DNA from: CALMFT01 sp964563595
GTDB taxonomy: Bacteria > Patescibacteriota > Gracilibacteria > Absconditabacterales > Absconditicoccaceae
Direction: 5' to 3'
DNA length: 7,111 bases
NCBI GenBank assembly: GCA_964563595.1
Contig: CAZLWR010000036.1
Coordinates: 1-7,111 of the forward strand
Within the stretch, counting starts at the first letter, position 1. Each line of letters starts with the position of its first letter. The position numbers and the translations under genes were made by a program. Below the pieces are notes generated by a model, which ran no database searches, was not told where the DNA came from, and saw only the letters and a list, made by a program, of their open reading frames with translations. This document shows positions 5,627-7,111 of the stretch, piece after piece.

Positions 5627-7087
5627 TTCCATATTCTTATATACGGCTGCCAGATGAATTATGCAGATAGTGCTAGGATCAAAGCAGTTTTGACGCATGC
5701 CGGCATGATATACGTATCTGATATCAACGATGCAGATCTGGTTATTTTTGATACTTGTTCAGTTAGACAAAAATCCGAAGATAAAGTGGCAGGGAAAATG
5801 ATGGAAATAAGGAAAGATCAAAAAGTGCGAATGACAGGCTGCATGGTTCAGCACTATCTCAAAAATACTAAAATCCGTAAAGCAAAAACTGGTAAAGAAG
5901 CAAAACTCAGATCATGAAACTTTATAACAAACAACAAAACAAACAATCCTACGATCATAGGAATGGGGAATTTTGAAGACGAATTAAAATTGGTAAAAGA
6001 TCACGACGATCTACTCTTTGTGAATGAGTCATTCAATCCACTGCGGCATACCTATCACTTTCAGTATCCAAATGTCGAACTTTTTTTCCGTATAGATGAC
6101 ACAGGCTACCTACCATTTCTCGCAAAGAAACTAGGTTATAATGTTCATATAGATAGTGAACTGACCGATGAATATTCCTCCATCATCCCTCACAATGCAA
6201 ATCAGCTGTTTACTGAAAATACAAAAACTGCTTATGTACCAGTTTCAACAGGTTGCTCACAATTCTGTGCGTATTGCATAGTGCCTTATGCAAGGGGCCT
6301 GGAAAACAACCGTCCTATAGAAGACATTCTCACTGAAGTGAAATACCATTTATCTCAAGGAGTTCAAGAAATCGTACTTCTGGGGCAGATTGTAAACAAG
6401 CATCCGGAATTTGTAAGCATATGTAAAAACATACTTGCATTGGATAAGCTCAAATGGCTCAGATACACATCACCCTACCCTACTTTTTTTTCTCCGGAAC
6501 TGCTTGAACTCCATGAAAACGAAGTAAAAATGTGTCCCCACATTCATATGCCTTTACAATCAGGTAGTGATGAGATTTTAAGAAAGATGTTTAGATGATA
6601 TACTGTTTCAGATTATATGAGCTTTGTAGATAATATTAGAAAACTCAAAAGACCGATCAGCATTACTTCGGATATTATAGTATGATTTCCTGACGAGACC
6701 GAACAAGATTTTGAAGGTAGCCTGAAATTAGCCGAATACAGCAAATTTGATATGGTTTATATAGGCATTTATTCTCCAAGACCGGGTACTATTGGAGCAA
6801 AAAAATACGAAGATAATGTCCCTAAAACCATAAAAAAACAAAGATGGGATAAGCTGAATAATTGGCTAAGAAAAACTTCTCTTGAAAATAATCAGCAAGA
6901 AATAGGAAATATAAAAGATGTTATGATAAGCAGAAAGCTCAAAACTGGCCAATATTTTGGTTACACCGATAACATGAAAAACATTATCATCGACGCTCCA
7001 GCTCAAGGCATAAGCATAGGAGATTTTGCACAAGTAAAAATCAATTGAGCAGAACCCTTTAAGCTATTCGGGTCAGTGAAAAACTAG
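5627..7087 (+). CDS. miaB: tRNA-2-methylthio-N6-dimethylallyladenosine synthase MiaB (5' end lost in gap)
   Basis: MiaB is a radical-SAM enzyme with two 4Fe-4S clusters that adds a methylthio group to i6A at position 37 of tRNAs reading UNN codons. 486 residues are visible. The N-terminal domain has its three cluster cysteines in YGCQMN (C8), FDTCSVRQKSEDKV (C44) and TGCMVQ (C72). The radical-SAM motif CSQFCAYC gives C210, C214 and C217, followed by IVPYARG. VLLGQIVN, MPLQSGSDEIL and SDIIVGFPDETEQDF are classical MiaB blocks, and a C-terminal TRAM domain covers about 420-485. Four TGA codons read as Gly (residues 97, 324, 353, 474); G324 in FRGYT and G353 in VGFP are family-conserved. Stop TAG 7085-7087. 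Only a few N-terminal residues seem missing, since the family begins about 5-20 residues before this Cys motif. The segment between TGCMVQ and the SAM motif, about 137 residues, is longer than I expect. RimO and MtaB are less likely because of YGCQMN. Confidence 0.93.
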
Positions 7088-7088
7088 T

Positions 7089-7103
7089 ATTCATCTGATG
7101 AAT
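7089..7103 (+). terminator. Possible hairpin after miaB at the window edge
   Basis: ATTCAT (7089-7094) and ATGAAT (7098-7103) pair perfectly around CTG, starting directly after the miaB stop. The stem is short and AT-rich and no T run is seen before the window ends at 7111, so a terminator is possible but unproven. Confidence 0.25.
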
Positions 7104-7111
7104 CATATATA

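Noticed and set aside
5439..5698. ORFs on both strands reading through the N stretch
   Set aside because: The 100 N are a placeholder for unknown length, so no frame can be followed across them. The plus-strand reading also opposes the minus-strand gene at 5153-5521.
21..7048. All genes are pseudogenes or sequencing-error-laden fragments
   Set aside because: The interruptions are exclusively TGA, never TAA or TAG and never frameshifts, and they fall on conserved glycines in genes whose catalytic residues are intact. Decay would give mixed stop types and indels.
1..7087. UGA read as tryptophan (code 4) or as selenocysteine
   Set aside because: TGA sites in EGDSAGG, KGDMS, VGFP, RGYT and HSGQ demand glycine; tryptophan or selenocysteine would destroy these motifs. 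Recoding also occurs at 22 sites without any common downstream hairpin.

Overview
This window comes from an AT-rich bacterial genome in which UGA is read as glycine (genetic code 25). That code is known from the candidate phyla Absconditabacteria (SR1) and Gracilibacteria (BD1-5/GN02), so the source is very probably one of these small, host-dependent CPR bacteria. In the standard code every gene here looks broken. With TGA = Gly, eight continuous reading frames appear, carrying 22 in-frame TGA codons in total, and every one of the eight ends in TAA or TAG. Several TGA codons fall exactly on near-invariant glycines: ClpP H-S-G-Q, GyrB EGDSAGG, sugar transferase KGDMS, and MiaB RGYT and VGFP. 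This excludes tryptophan or cysteine readings and random nonsense mutations. I cannot choose between the two phyla from this window.

Layout, left to right. Bases 1-356 hold the 3' part of clpP (ATP-dependent protease subunit), followed by an intrinsic terminator. Bases 439-1806 encode a complete polyprenyl-phosphate sugar-1-phosphate transferase (surface polysaccharide initiation), with a small two-helix membrane protein gene behind it (1853-2116). Then comes a textbook sigma70-type promoter driving a one-gene unit of unknown function (2219-2689), closed by a strong terminator. Next is gyrB (2775-4676), followed closely by an unrecognised gene (4710-5087). A bidirectional terminator separates this from a minus-strand unrecognised gene (5153-5521). 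Exactly 100 N (5527-5626) mark an assembly gap that removes the first codons of miaB, which then runs 5627-7087.

The recognised genes are housekeeping functions (protein turnover, envelope glycan synthesis, DNA supercoiling, tRNA modification), not a dedicated accessory system. Intergenic regions are short. In three of them a -10-like hexamer touches or enters the terminator hairpin, so the end of one transcription unit and the start of the next may be the same DNA. None of the starts has a clear Shine-Dalgarno sequence. I saw no RNA genes, CRISPR arrays, insertion sequences or phage genes. The most interesting points are the recoding itself, its uneven use between genes, the fused promoter/terminator elements, and the possible link between MiaB and the UGA-reading tRNA.
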